This document shows positions 44,486-53,954 of a DNA stretch of 59,803 nucleotides, one piece after another. This DNA comes from Pirellulaceae bacterium. Its GTDB lineage: Bacteria > Planctomycetota > Planctomycetia > Pirellulales > Pirellulaceae. How positions within the stretch are numbered: the stretch's first letter is position 1; each line of letters starts with the position of its first letter. The notes under the pieces were generated by a model. The model worked only from the letters and a program-made list of their open reading frames with translations. It was not told the origin of the DNA and made no database searches. The DNA lies in NCBI GenBank assembly GCA_028280445.1, contig JANQLU010000130.1, positions 75,626 to 135,428 of the forward strand. Reading direction: 5' to 3'. Both the position numbers and the translations under genes were made by a program.

Positions 44486-47400
44486 TTGGAAGTTATGAAA
44501 CAACAACACCTGCTTTCGATCATTGTCTTGATCGCACTCGGAGCGAACGTCGTCGACGGGCAAACGTTTTACCAGGCGAAACGAGGTTTGTTTTCGACTC
44601 GCCCAAACGAAACAGCGTCACTGACCAACATCAAACGATTTGGTCCAGTCGGAATCGGAATCGATTTGATTCAACCGGCGTTCACAATGCGGATCAGCCA
44701 CATCGAAATGGGTTCGCCAGCGGCCGCCACTGGTAAACTCAAACCGGGACAGATCATCGAATCAATCAACGGCCAAAAACTGGCGGATATTGATCCGCGA
44801 ATTCAACTTGGCCAAATCTTGGCTGCCGCCGAAGCGAGCGATGGGATTCTGCGATTTGCAATCAAAGGCAGCAGTGAAAAAATCATTGTCAAATTGCCGG
44901 TATTGGGGCGCTACAGCAAGACATGGCCGTTGGATTGTCCGAAATCGGCCAAGATCGTACGAAATTTCGCGGACTATCTCAGCAAGCCGGGAGCCAATCC
45001 GGGATTTGGCGGCATCGGCATGTTGTTTCTGTTGTCGACGGGCGACGATCGCGATCTCGAACCGGTTAAGAAATGGGCGCGAAATGTTGCTAACCGTCCG
45101 CCGACTTATGCGTGGCATCTCGGCTACGGTGGAATTCCATTGTGTGAATACTATCTCCGCACAGGCGACCCAAAAGTCCTGCCTGGGATTCAGAAATGGG
45201 TCAACAATGCAGTCAAAGCACAGTACCTCGACGGCTGGGCAGGTCGTGGAGGTGTTCCACGTGTGACTTACGGAATGGGACATTTAAATGCTGGTGGAAC
45301 GGCGGTCGTAACGTTTCTGTTGCTTGCCAAAGAGTGTGGTGTCGAGGTGCCCGATCATGCGCTGCGTGGAGCTCTAGTACATTTCTTTCGTTACTCGGGC
45401 CGTGGTGGCAACCCTTACGGTGACGGACGACCCGAAATGGGATTTGTCGACAACGGCAAAAATGGCAATCTCGCATTCGCCATGGCCGCTGCCGCAGCGT
45501 TGACTCCCGATGGCGAAAAATCTGTTTACGCTGCAGCCCGCGATGTTTGTGCGATGACCAGTTTCTACACCACGAGTTTTATGTTGCACGGTCACACGGG
45601 CGGCGGTATCGGCGAATCGTGGCGCAGTCCTGCGATGGGATTGCTGTACGAAAAACGACCCAAACAATATCGCGAGTTCATGGACTGCCGCCAATGGCAT
45701 TACGATTTGTCACGCCGGTTTGACGGATCGTTTGGGATTCTCGGTGGCGGCGGCTATGACGGCGACAAATGGAAAGGGGGCTGGGGAACCGCTTATGCGT
45801 TGACTTACACGATCCCGCGCAAAACACTTCGCATTTCGGGCGCTCCGTCAACCAAATTTTCCAAGCCGTATCAATTGCCCAAGCAACCTTGGGGTACGGC
45901 GGCGGACAACGCATTTTTGTCGTTAGAGGCTGTTCCGGACGCCAATGGCAACAAACAAGATCTCACCAAAGAAACTTTGCGCGACGATTCGAGCAAGCCG
46001 GTTTTGGTGCGACTGCATGATTCGGGCGACATCAGCGACGATTTGTTGCGCCGTTATATCCATCACCAGGACAACAACATTCGGTTTGTGGCCGCGAACA
46101 AAGTTCTGGGGATCAACAGTGGTTACATTGGTTGGCGTTCGCCGGGCGGCAAAGTCCGCATGGAATTGATGATGGAGTTTCTGCGTGCAAAAGATCCGCG
46201 AGTTCGCCAAGCCATGTTCGCCGCCATCTACGAAATTCTGCGGCGCGAGCGGCGAACGAAAGTTCTCACTCGGGAAGTTTTTGATTTGGCAGTTCAAGCG
46301 ATCAAAGATCCCAAAGAGTCATGGACGATCAAAGACACGGCATTGCGAGTCATCGGACACGGGTCGGCGGATTGGTTGGGACCACAAGTCGACCACCTCC
46401 TCCCCTACCTCGAGCATCCGGAATGGTGGTTGCGAAATGCGGCGCTGATTTCATTGACTCCCGTGGTTGCAGATAAGCGCTATTGCAAAAAAGTGTTACC
46501 GCCGATCGGCAAACTGATCAAAACCAACCAGCGTTCGGCTGTGACACTCGGTTTACTTGGAGGACTCCGCGAACAAATCAAAAAAGGCGGTCCTGAGATT
46601 CATCGACTCGCCACGGCGACGCTGCAAACTGCCTATTCGGATTACGCTGGTGTTAAAACAGCGACCGGTGGTCAAGACATTTCCAGCACCTACGATTCGC
46701 ATTTGGAATCGATCGCTTCGTCGTTGGCGAGCATTCCGGGTGGGCTCGACATTCTGTACAAGATTGCACGCGAGCGCTACCCGCAAGAGATCTTGCCCTA
46801 CAAAGAATTTTTTCTGAGTGCCGATTCGTCCCAATTTGGTCCTGAACTCAAAAAAGCGATCCAACCGACTATCACCGAAGAGTTGATTCCTGAGTTCGTG
46901 GGAAAAAATCGAGCGGCGCTACGAAAATTGGCGGCGGCCGAAGTGCAATCGGGATATCCCGGCAGCAAACGGGATGCAGTCGATGGCTTGACCGCACTCT
47001 ATCAGCGCGCAGGCCAAACTGAATACCAGTGGCAAATATTCGCCGATCTGAGAAACGCCAATTGGTCGTACTACAGCTTCGACCCGATTGCCGCAGAACA
47101 AATCCCGTGGGACCAATTGATTACACGTTATCGCAAAATTACCGTGCCCGACGGGATGGAAAAATGGTATACGCCTGAATTCGATCCCGACAAACATGGT
47201 TGGAAGACGGGCAAAAGTCCTTTCGGTCAATACATGGGCAAACTTCCGACACGCCCGATTCACAAATGTGGGCCGGGCTGCACCGGTCCGGGTTGCTATG
47301 GTGCGACCAAAATCAATACGTTGTGGGAAAAAGAAATTCTGTTGTTTCGTGGAACTTTCAAAATTCCCCCGCTCAAAACTGGTTATCGCTATCGGTTGCG

Positions 47401-48136
47401 CATCAATGATGGAAACCATGTCGGGTCCGGCGGCGGGCATATCATTTACATCAATGGCAAACCTCTGATCGAAGCCAAGACTTGTAACGGTCGAGGCTCC
47501 GGAGGATTACCCAAAGGTGCGTATATCACAAAAGAGTTTTTGCGAGATTTTCAAACCGGCGACGTGACCATTGCCGTAAAAACTTTCCTGCGGTTTAACG
47601 ACAAATACAAGGTGAAGCCGAGCAAACGTGTTCCTCAAGGCAAAATTAGTTTGCATCTCGAGCAGCAAAAGCTTCCGCCAATGGGTGACGATCTGGTGCG
47701 CAAATCGGCTACGGTCGTGGCAATGCTTTCGTCCGAGTGGCAAGCGGCGCAGGATCCAGCCGATCGCGAACGCCAAGCCAGCGCCAAAAAATTTGTCTTT
47801 GATGGAAAATTCACAGGCAATGCAAAATTGATCGGTCGTTGGCGAACATTGGGTGTTGTCAAGTCGATCGAAGATTTTGACCCCGCCCAAAGATTAAACG
47901 CTCGTCGAGCTCGGCTCCAAAATATCAATTTCCAGAAAGATGGCAAAACGGATAGCGTCCTGAGGATCTGGTCGGGTAACACGCTGATGGATTTGTCTCG
48001 ATACGAGGCGCTGCAGATGAAATTCATCGAAAGCAGTGGTGAAGAATATCTGTTCATCGAGGTCGGCGGTTTCAATGCGCGGAAAGGTGCCGGTTGGAAA
48101 TCGCCGTGGTATGTCTTGAAAAAACAAACAAAATAA
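44486..48136 (+). CDS. Large exported DUF6288-type protein with PDZ-like start and HEAT-like repeats
   Basis: 1216 residues (1213 if ATG 44495 is used, which starts the signal peptide MKQQHLLSIIVLIALG). A PDZ-like domain follows (about 45-125; MGSPAAATGKLKPGQIIESI). Then comes a large alpha-alpha barrel-like region typical of DUF6288 (GYGGIPLCEYYL, WAGRGGVPRVTYGMGHLNAG, HGHTGGGIGESWRSPA; about 150-450). HEAT-like repeats occupy about 510-870, then a jelly-roll-like C-terminal domain (about 870-1060) with CGPGCTGPGCYG. That domain is repeated in the next gene. The role is likely polysaccharide-related (inference from neighbours). Confidence 0.85.
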   Translation: MEVMKQQHLLSIIVLIALGANVVDGQTFYQAKRGLFSTRPNETASLTNIKRFGPVGIGIDLIQPAFTMRISHIEMGSPAAATGKLKPGQIIESINGQKLADIDPRIQLGQILAAAEASDGILRFAIKGSSEKIIVKLPVLGRYSKTWPLDCPKSAKIVRNFADYLSKPGANPGFGGIGMLFLLSTGDDRDLEPVKKWARNVANRPPTYAWHLGYGGIPLCEYYLRTGDPKVLPGIQKWVNNAVKAQYLDGWAGRGGVPRVTYGMGHLNAGGTAVVTFLLLAKECGVEVPDHALRGALVHFFRYSGRGGNPYGDGRPEMGFVDNGKNGNLAFAMAAAAALTPDGEKSVYAAARDVCAMTSFYTTSFMLHGHTGGGIGESWRSPAMGLLYEKRPKQYREFMDCRQWHYDLSRRFDGSFGILGGGGYDGDKWKGGWGTAYALTYTIPRKTLRISGAPSTKFSKPYQLPKQPWGTAADNAFLSLEAVPDANGNKQDLTKETLRDDSSKPVLVRLHDSGDISDDLLRRYIHHQDNNIRFVAANKVLGINSGYIGWRSPGGKVRMELMMEFLRAKDPRVRQAMFAAIYEILRRERRTKVLTREVFDLAVQAIKDPKESWTIKDTALRVIGHGSADWLGPQVDHLLPYLEHPEWWLRNAALISLTPVVADKRYCKKVLPPIGKLIKTNQRSAVTLGLLGGLREQIKKGGPEIHRLATATLQTAYSDYAGVKTATGGQDISSTYDSHLESIASSLASIPGGLDILYKIARERYPQEILPYKEFFLSADSSQFGPELKKAIQPTITEELIPEFVGKNRAALRKLAAAEVQSGYPGSKRDAVDGLTALYQRAGQTEYQWQIFADLRNANWSYYSFDPIAAEQIPWDQLITRYRKITVPDGMEKWYTPEFDPDKHGWKTGKSPFGQYMGKLPTRPIHKCGPGCTGPGCYGATKINTLWEKEILLFRGTFKIPPLKTGYRYRLRINDGNHVGSGGGHIIYINGKPLIEAKTCNGRGSGGLPKGAYITKEFLRDFQTGDVTIAVKTFLRFNDKYKVKPSKRVPQGKISLHLEQQKLPPMGDDLVRKSATVVAMLSSEWQAAQDPADRERQASAKKFVFDGKFTGNAKLIGRWRTLGVVKSIEDFDPAQRLNARRARLQNINFQKDGKTDSVLRIWSGNTLMDLSRYEALQMKFIESSGEEYLFIEVGGFNARKGAGWKSPWYVLKKQTK

Positions 48137-48169
48137 TCTTCGTCTTTTAATACGGAAAGAATTTTAAAA

Positions 48170-50482
48170 ATGAACCGGCGACAAACAAAAAATGCGGTTG
48201 GAATGTTTTGGTTGGTCGCACTTTTGGCGATTTGCTTGGTCCAGTCGGTTGCCGCCACGGATCTTGAAGACGTTTTGCCGGATCCCGATGGAAAACCGGG
48301 GGACTCCTCGAAACCAGTCAAGGTTTACATTTTGGCAGGCCAGTCAAACATGGTTGGGATGGGCGATATCAGCGGTGCAAAAAACCGTTACTCCGGTATC
48401 TACTTCACGAATGATCCGGCAGTGCCAACGGGTCCATTGCAAATTTACAAGGTGGGCTACTACAAAACCGGGCCGTTGAAAGTTTACGGTCCAGATGGCC
48501 GGCAGACAGACAAACCGATTGCCAGCGGTTTTCTCGAAGTTTCACAAAAAGGTGAATTTCGATTTCGTTGTGGGTTCGAAAAATCTTCCTTCAACACGAT
48601 GTTAGTCGACGGAACAGAAGTTTATCGCCGCAAACAGGGTGCTGCACCGACCCAGCAAACAATCAAACTCAAGCCCGGCCAACGTTATCCGTTTAGGATC
48701 TCAGGCTTTGCCGGTGAAGCTCCCCGTTTTTGGATGGAGAAAACCGATTTGCTCGGCAATGGAGATCTCACAGCGGTTGTCAAACGCGAAGGAAAATTTC
48801 CCTGGTTGATCGACGAGCAAGGCAACTGGACGGTTAGAAAAGATGTTTATTATCAGGAGGCTCGAATTGCCAAGGACGGCAAAGGTTCGCACTTGAGCCC
48901 CACATCAAATGGCCGATCGATCGGGCCGGAACTCGGGTTCGGTCATGTTTTGGGGACGTTTCACGACGAACAAGTTTTGCTGATCAAAACCGCGATGGGC
49001 AACCGATCGTTGGGCTTCGATTTTCGTCCTCCATCGAGTGGCCGAACGGCTCAAGACAACAAATTTGAATCACTCGAATACCAACTCATGGTTCAAGGCG
49101 TCCGCAAAACATTGAGCAGTATCGAAAAAGTTGTACCGGGTTACAAAGGTCAAGGTTATGAAATCGCTGGTTTCGTTTGGTTTCAAGGTCACAAAGACAG
49201 CTTTAACGAAAAATCGATTACCGAGTACGAACAAAATTTGGTCAATCTAATCAAAGACGTTCGTAGCGAGTTCAAAACGCCCAAGCTGCCAGTCGTCGTT
49301 GCCACAGTCGGATTTGGCGGACACAACATGCAAGAAAAATTTCTGCGAATTCTCAAATCACAGATGGCCGTGAGTGATGCAAAAAAGCATCCCAAATTAG
49401 CTGGCACCGTTGCCTCGGTGGATACGCGCGATTTTTGGCGTGAGGTTGATGAATCTCCGAGAAGCCAAGATTACCATTACAACCGCAACGCCGAAACTTA
49501 CATGCGAATCGGCGATGCGCTCGGTCGTGCGATGGTTCGGTTGCAAGGCGGCAAAGCGAAACCGCTGAAACAGACGGCGCGGCCAAAACCCGATCAAAAA
49601 AAACCTTCGACCGTGGCATCCGACGCAGACAAAAATACAGTCCAACAAGCGCTGTGGCCAATCATTCTCGATGGCATTGCAGAATCGTACGCGGCCAATC
49701 CGCGGAATTATAAATCACTCGTTCTGGAGGCTAACGGCAAACGACCGCAACGGAAAACCCAATTTTTGCGAGGGTCGATGTATGGTTTAGTGAATTGCTA
49801 CCGCGCTGCCGGGATCGACAAATATGACTGGCGGCCATTTGGTCCAGACCTCGATAAATTTCAATGGGACTACTTTAGCTTCGACCCGCCAGAGACATTG
49901 TCGGTCAAAAAAGGGAACCGCTACCGCAAGGTCACTTATCCCCGAGGAATGACAAATTGGTTCGCGGTGGATTTTGATGCCGCGAAAGCGGGTTGGAAAA
50001 CGGGAAGGCAGCCATTCGGACAGCTCGACGGAAAATTGGCCGCCTTGTCGGAATCGTGCAAATCGCCGTTTTGTGGTTGCGGCAAAAAACCGGCGACGTT
50101 GTGGGAAAAAGAAGTGCTTCTCGTGCGAGGAACATTTAAAATTCCGCCGCTCAAAAAAGGCCACAGGTATCGAATTGTCGTTGGCGGTGCCGCACATGTG
50201 AACTCAGGCGAAGGGTTCGCGATCTACGTCAATGGTAAATTACTTGCCGAATCAACCGTTGGCGTGGCAGTACGACAGGGAGGACAGCCTCGGGGTGCTC
50301 ATATCTACCAGGATTTTCTCGAAGAATTGAAATCAGAGAAAATCACGATTGCTGCCTGCAGTTTTTTGCGCTACAACCACCCACGACGAGGCGTTCAGCC
50401 GCCGCGCGGCCATTTCAGCCTGCGAATCGAGGAGCAAAAAATTCCGCCGATCAAAACAAAAGCGGCAGATCAAAAACAATAA
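48170..50482 (+). CDS. Exported SGNH/sialate O-acetylesterase-like protein sharing the C-terminal domain of its neighbour
   Basis: 770 residues with a signal peptide (NAVGMFWLVALLAICL). The N-terminal catalytic unit (about 35-465) opens VKVYILAGQSNMVGMGD with nucleophile Ser in GQSN, followed by GFVWFQGHKDSFN and a C-terminal DYHY pair. All three SGNH blocks are present. From about 560 to 765 the sequence resembles residues ~870-1060 of the preceding protein (FDPPETL, GWKTGRQPFGQLDGKL, LWEKEVLLVRGTFKIPPLKK, PRGAHIYQDFLEELKS). It includes a Cys cluster (CKSPFCGCG) in the place of CGPGCTGPGC. So the shared module was duplicated between neighbours. The three genes at 41445-50482 are co-directional with gaps of 95 and 33 bp and probably form a unit. 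Confidence 0.85.
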   Translation: MNRRQTKNAVGMFWLVALLAICLVQSVAATDLEDVLPDPDGKPGDSSKPVKVYILAGQSNMVGMGDISGAKNRYSGIYFTNDPAVPTGPLQIYKVGYYKTGPLKVYGPDGRQTDKPIASGFLEVSQKGEFRFRCGFEKSSFNTMLVDGTEVYRRKQGAAPTQQTIKLKPGQRYPFRISGFAGEAPRFWMEKTDLLGNGDLTAVVKREGKFPWLIDEQGNWTVRKDVYYQEARIAKDGKGSHLSPTSNGRSIGPELGFGHVLGTFHDEQVLLIKTAMGNRSLGFDFRPPSSGRTAQDNKFESLEYQLMVQGVRKTLSSIEKVVPGYKGQGYEIAGFVWFQGHKDSFNEKSITEYEQNLVNLIKDVRSEFKTPKLPVVVATVGFGGHNMQEKFLRILKSQMAVSDAKKHPKLAGTVASVDTRDFWREVDESPRSQDYHYNRNAETYMRIGDALGRAMVRLQGGKAKPLKQTARPKPDQKKPSTVASDADKNTVQQALWPIILDGIAESYAANPRNYKSLVLEANGKRPQRKTQFLRGSMYGLVNCYRAAGIDKYDWRPFGPDLDKFQWDYFSFDPPETLSVKKGNRYRKVTYPRGMTNWFAVDFDAAKAGWKTGRQPFGQLDGKLAALSESCKSPFCGCGKKPATLWEKEVLLVRGTFKIPPLKKGHRYRIVVGGAAHVNSGEGFAIYVNGKLLAESTVGVAVRQGGQPRGAHIYQDFLEELKSEKITIAACSFLRYNHPRRGVQPPRGHFSLRIEEQKIPPIKTKAADQKQ

Positions 50483-50511
50483 TCACAAAAATTGTCGATT
50501 CGAAGCCACCC

Positions 50512-50591
50512 GTGAGTGGCAAGGCGCTAGCCGCCGGTAATGGGCTAATGCAATTCGAGGGTTCACCGGCGGCTAGCGCCTTGCCGCTCAC
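50512..50591. repeat. Dispersed intergenic palindrome, copy 6 (class A)
   Basis: Arms GTGAGTGGCAAGGCGCTAG and CTAGCGCCTTGCCGCTCAC, 30 bp past the stop of the esterase-like gene. The loop CGAGGGTTCACCGGCGG is shared with copy 3. Confidence 0.85.
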
Positions 50592-50732
50592 ATTTAATCA
50601 ACACGCCGGTACTAAACACTAACGAACCGGGGCAAGTGCACCTGCGGCACGAGTTCTACATCATATCCTCGATTGATGTATACTCATTCGTATATAAAAC
50701 GCACGACCAAAACGCTAATCGACGCAGGTGCC

Positions 50733-51059
50733 ATGATATCGAGACAATGGAAGGGAGTTGTGGAAACAGGAAACGAGCAACTCTACATCGACTATCTGAA
50801 ACAATTCACTTTTCCAAAACTGACAAAATTGAGCGGTTTTGTTAACGCTCAGATATTGCATCAGACAGTCGAACAGGGAACGGAGTTTCTGATCATCACT
50901 CGCTGGGAGTCTCTGGATGACATTCGCGCATTTGCTGGCGACGTGATTACAACGGCGGTCGTGCCAGACGAAGTTCAAAAGTTGATGGTCACGTTTGACC
51001 GTCATGTGAGTCACTACGAAATCGAGTTCGAGCTACGGCAGGAAAGTTATGAACAATAG
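50733..51059 (+). CDS. Antibiotic biosynthesis monooxygenase-like (ABM) protein
   Basis: 108 residues from the ATG at 50733, preceded by GCAGGTG; the frame at 50673 has no ribosome site. ISRQWKGVVETGNEQLYIDY opening and HQTVEQGTEFLIITRWESLDDIRAF body match the dimeric alpha+beta-barrel ABM family, which covers small monooxygenases and non-enzymatic relatives. Its stop overlaps the next gene's ATG by 11 bp, so it is coupled to the cupin gene. Function is unknown. Confidence 0.8.
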   Translation: MISRQWKGVVETGNEQLYIDYLKQFTFPKLTKLSGFVNAQILHQTVEQGTEFLIITRWESLDDIRAFAGDVITTAVVPDEVQKLMVTFDRHVSHYEIEFELRQESYEQ

Positions 51060-51420
51060 TCAAGATTACGACATTCACCTCGATGTAAAATATCAACAAC
51101 TGGAACGCTTTGACGTTGCCGAAATCGTTGCGGCTTGCGACGAACCTTGGTTCAATCAAACGCTGACTCAAGTCAACGAAAGCGTCGTCAGAATTGGTAT
51201 TGTCCAAGGCGAATTTCATTGGCACAAACACGACGACGATGATGAATTCTTCTTTGTGCTCGAGGGCAATCTCATCATTGAATTAGAGGATCGAACGATT
51301 GACCTTAGGCCGGGCCAAGGTGTTACGATTCCCAAAGGAGTGATGCACTTTCCCAAAGCACCTGTCAAAACGGTCATGCTGATGATGGAGACCAGCGCGA
51401 TTCAACCGACCGGCGATTGA
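51049..51420 (+). CDS. Small cupin protein
   Basis: 123 residues. The cupin motifs are FHWHKHDDDDEFFFVLEG (motif 1, with His-x-His and Glu) and PGQGVTIPKGVMHFP (motif 2, Pro-Gly and final His). A single cupin domain should bind a metal ion. Coupled to the ABM gene, suggesting a joint role in handling an aromatic or quinone-like small molecule (inference). Confidence 0.85.
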   Translation: MNNSQDYDIHLDVKYQQLERFDVAEIVAACDEPWFNQTLTQVNESVVRIGIVQGEFHWHKHDDDDEFFFVLEGNLIIELEDRTIDLRPGQGVTIPKGVMHFPKAPVKTVMLMMETSAIQPTGD

Positions 51421-51634
51421 GGTTCTCCGCGCCAAAATCAACTAGAATGTTTTTTGGGGCGCTTCAGACTCATCATCTGAAATCGCACAACGCATCCCAG
51501 TTTTCTGCCAGATCTGCACGAGTCGTGCGAGAAATCGTGCAATTTGTGGGGAAGTTTGGAAACTAGAAATAGACGCGCCGTTGTCGCGAAACGCTTAAAA
51601 AACAGGAAGTTTTGGCTACCGGAGAATGCAGTTC

Positions 51635-52510
51635 ATGAGTCGTATCCAGGAATATTATCGGAACGGACCCTATTCGCAGTTTGTCAAAGAGTTTCGCACG
51701 GCTGGCACGAATCCGATCAATGTCATTCGCTTGAGTCAGCCGGCGGGCGAGTTTCCGGACCCTCCGGCTCCAGCGTTCAATTTGTTCATGATCACCAAAG
51801 GAGTTGTTCAGACGCGGATCGATTTGGGCGCTGGTTGGTTCACACGTGTGCAAGGTCCCGGTTCGTTTGTTGTCGCGCCTCCCAACACGGCATGCGACTA
51901 CAAAGTCGACGGGCCTCACGAGTTGATTGTGGTGTCGATGCCCAGTGGTGTTGTTGGAAAATTATTTCATGATCTTTCGTCTTCGACAAACAACCTCGCG
52001 GCGTTGCACGCTGATGCATTTCAACATCCGTTAATTGAACAACTGTGTTGTCAATTGCTCGAAGAGGCTTCAGAAGATAATCCGCAAGGTGATTTGTTTG
52101 CCGACCACGCTTTGGTGTTGTTGATTCGAGTTCTCACCAAGCTGGCGGGCGAACCGTTGCGAGACAAACCGTTGCGAGGTCGTTCCATTTCTGGATTTCC
52201 GTTGTCACGCGTACTGGATTATATTCACGACCATCTCGCCGATCGCATTTCGTTGGAAGCGTTGGCTGAGATTGCCGGTGTCAGCCGATTCCATTTTGCC
52301 AGGCAGTTTCAACAAGCAATGGGAATTTCGCCGCATCAATATGTCATTCAACAACGGACTGAACGCGCCAAGGAACTCATCGCGCGAGGCAATTTGAATC
52401 TCGCACAGATCGCAGCCAAGTTGGGATTTTCTGATCAAAGTCATTTTGGAAAATATTTCAAACGACATGTGGGAATGACTCCTAGAGCATTTGCCAAACG
52501 TACAGAGTAG
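51635..52510 (+). CDS. AraC family transcriptional regulator with N-terminal cupin-type ligand domain
   Basis: 291 residues from the ATG at 51635, which is better spaced from GGAGA than the ATG at 51626. Residues 15-165 form a cupin-like ligand domain. Residues ~195-290 form a double helix-turn-helix with SLEALAEIAGVSRFHFARQF, GISPHQYVIQQRTERAKELI and LGFSDQSHFGKYFKRHVGMTPRAFAKR. Likely activator. The target may be the upstream ABM-cupin pair or genes outside the window. Confidence 0.9.
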   Translation: MSRIQEYYRNGPYSQFVKEFRTAGTNPINVIRLSQPAGEFPDPPAPAFNLFMITKGVVQTRIDLGAGWFTRVQGPGSFVVAPPNTACDYKVDGPHELIVVSMPSGVVGKLFHDLSSSTNNLAALHADAFQHPLIEQLCCQLLEEASEDNPQGDLFADHALVLLIRVLTKLAGEPLRDKPLRGRSISGFPLSRVLDYIHDHLADRISLEALAEIAGVSRFHFARQFQQAMGISPHQYVIQQRTERAKELIARGNLNLAQIAAKLGFSDQSHFGKYFKRHVGMTPRAFAKRTE

Positions 52511-52643
52511 GCAGCAAGGTATTCCCAAATTACAGCAACATTTTTCTAGCCAAAAAAAAATCTGAAAAGAAAATGATGGAAACCGAATGGGCCGTTTGTT
52601 GCGGCCAATGTGTACAGCAAAAACTTTTCTGATTGAGGAGACG

Positions 52644-53876
52644 ATGTTGATCTACGTTGGAAAACACTTATTGATTTTTCTTATTGCCTTGGCCGGGCAC
52701 GTCGCGATTTTTTCGAATGCTCCCGACGCAAATCTGTCGGCGGTCATTCAGGAAACAGACGCGGTCGTGTCCGACGACGGCAAAGGATTGAAATTGACCG
52801 CCCATTGGGCTCCCTTTACCGATTCCAAATACCATTTTGGTACGCGATGGGATACGGTCAGAAATTTAAAGCCCGCGCAGAAGGTGAAATCGTATTCTAA
52901 AAATGAGCTGGCTGTTTTTATGCCATCGGACAAAACGAAATTTGGTGAAATTTGGAAAGTCGAAATTGAAAAGATTATTCCGATTCTCAAACAATTTCAC
53001 TCCGGCGCGACTCAGCGGCTGCATCATGGAGGTCCGCAAGGCGCCTACGGGGCGATTGTCGCCGAAAACGACACGCACCGACGTATTCGTATTCGAGCAC
53101 ATGCTCAATTTGATTTGAAAGACGGCAAATACGTGCCGTCACAATTCGCCGGTGATCTGGTAGTCAATCGTTCGACCGGACAAATTGTAGCTTTGAAACT
53201 TGGCGTACCTCCACGCCGCAACAACGTTGACCTGAATTGGGAAACGGGAAAAACGAGGGTGATCAAAGGGCCGGATGGAAAACCAGTTCTTGGCAAAGAT
53301 GGTAAACCGTTGACCTATCGTGGATTCTCCGCAGACATTGGTTATTGCAAAAAATTGGAGTTGACCGGTGGAGATTGGAAACTGGTCGATGGTATGAAAT
53401 GGGATCGGCAATTGAAATCACGCGAAGTCGATAAAAATTTTCAAAAGAAATTCTATCGCTTCGCTCAAATCGATTGGCTGCCCTGGGAAGAAGCGGTGGC
53501 TAAATCGAAAAAAACTGGTAAACCATTGCACGTCGTCGCGCTGTTCGGAGCACTCGACGACGAATCCTGCTGAGGGAGCGGCAAAATATTGAGAGCGGGT
53601 CCGCTCTCCAACAAAAAATTGATCGACAAATTAAATGCGGATTTTGTAAATACTTGGATTATTATCCCGGAATTTGAAAAGCCGAAAAAGTTTTTCAAAG
53701 ATCCAACGGCACTCAAGTGGGCAAAAGTGATTGCCGACAATTTCAGCTATCCCGTTGATTCAATTGTGCTGTCATCCGAGGGCAAAGCCGTCGCCCAAGA
53801 AGAATTTCAAAATTTGTACGCCGGTGCAAGCTCGGTGCACTATTTGAGGATGTTAGATAAAGTCAAGAAAAAATAA
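52644..53876 (+). CDS. Selenoprotein N (SELENON)-like protein with in-frame UGA; candidate selenoprotein
   Basis: 410 residues when TGA 53571-53573 is read as selenocysteine (residue 310); GAGGAG 4 bases before ATG 52644. N-terminal membrane anchor/signal (about 6-23). The middle matches SELENON blocks: SQFAGDLVV (about 168-176), NNVDLNWE and SADIGYCKKLEL. The redox region reads DWLPWEEAVAKSKKTGKPLH, then VVALFGALDDESC-U-GSGKILRAG, and LIDKLNADFVNTW. In animal SELENON this is WGALDDQSCUGSGRTLRE...LLNESFISTW. C-terminal FSYPVDSIVLSSEGKAV and HYLRMLDKV also match. Without Sec the chain would end at residue 309, before half the thioredoxin-like fold. A SECIS-type hairpin follows (53591-53608). 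The N-terminal EF-hand region of animal SELENON is not apparent. Expected site: membrane or periplasm, redox control (inference). Confidence 0.9.
53571..53608 (+). promoter_or_regulatory. Bacterial SECIS candidate: UGA plus GGUC-loop hairpin
   Basis: UGA at 53571-53573. A perfect 7-bp stem GAGAGCG/CGCTCTC (53591-53597 and 53602-53608) encloses the four-base loop GGTC, the loop of the E. coli fdhF element. The loop starts 24 nt after the UGA, within the range known for SelB-bound bacterial SECIS. Confidence 0.85.
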
Positions 53877-53900
53877 TTTTCTGAACTTCATTTCCGTTTG

Positions 53901-53938
53901 CCATGCTGCGATGATTTTAATCGCAGCATGGTTTTTTT
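53901..53938 (+). terminator. Rho-independent terminator of the SELENON-like gene
   Basis: A 12-bp perfect stem CCATGCTGCGAT/ATCGCAGCATGG with a 7-base loop is followed by T7. It lies 24 bp after the stop codon. Confidence 0.92.
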
Positions 53939-53954
53939 ATTTGAGGGGCCACCC

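Noticed and set aside
53571..53588. Split of the SELENON-like gene into two genes (52644-53573 and a short one from 53589)
   Set aside because: The second part has no ribosome site and begins in the middle of a conserved domain. The frame is continuous through the TGA.
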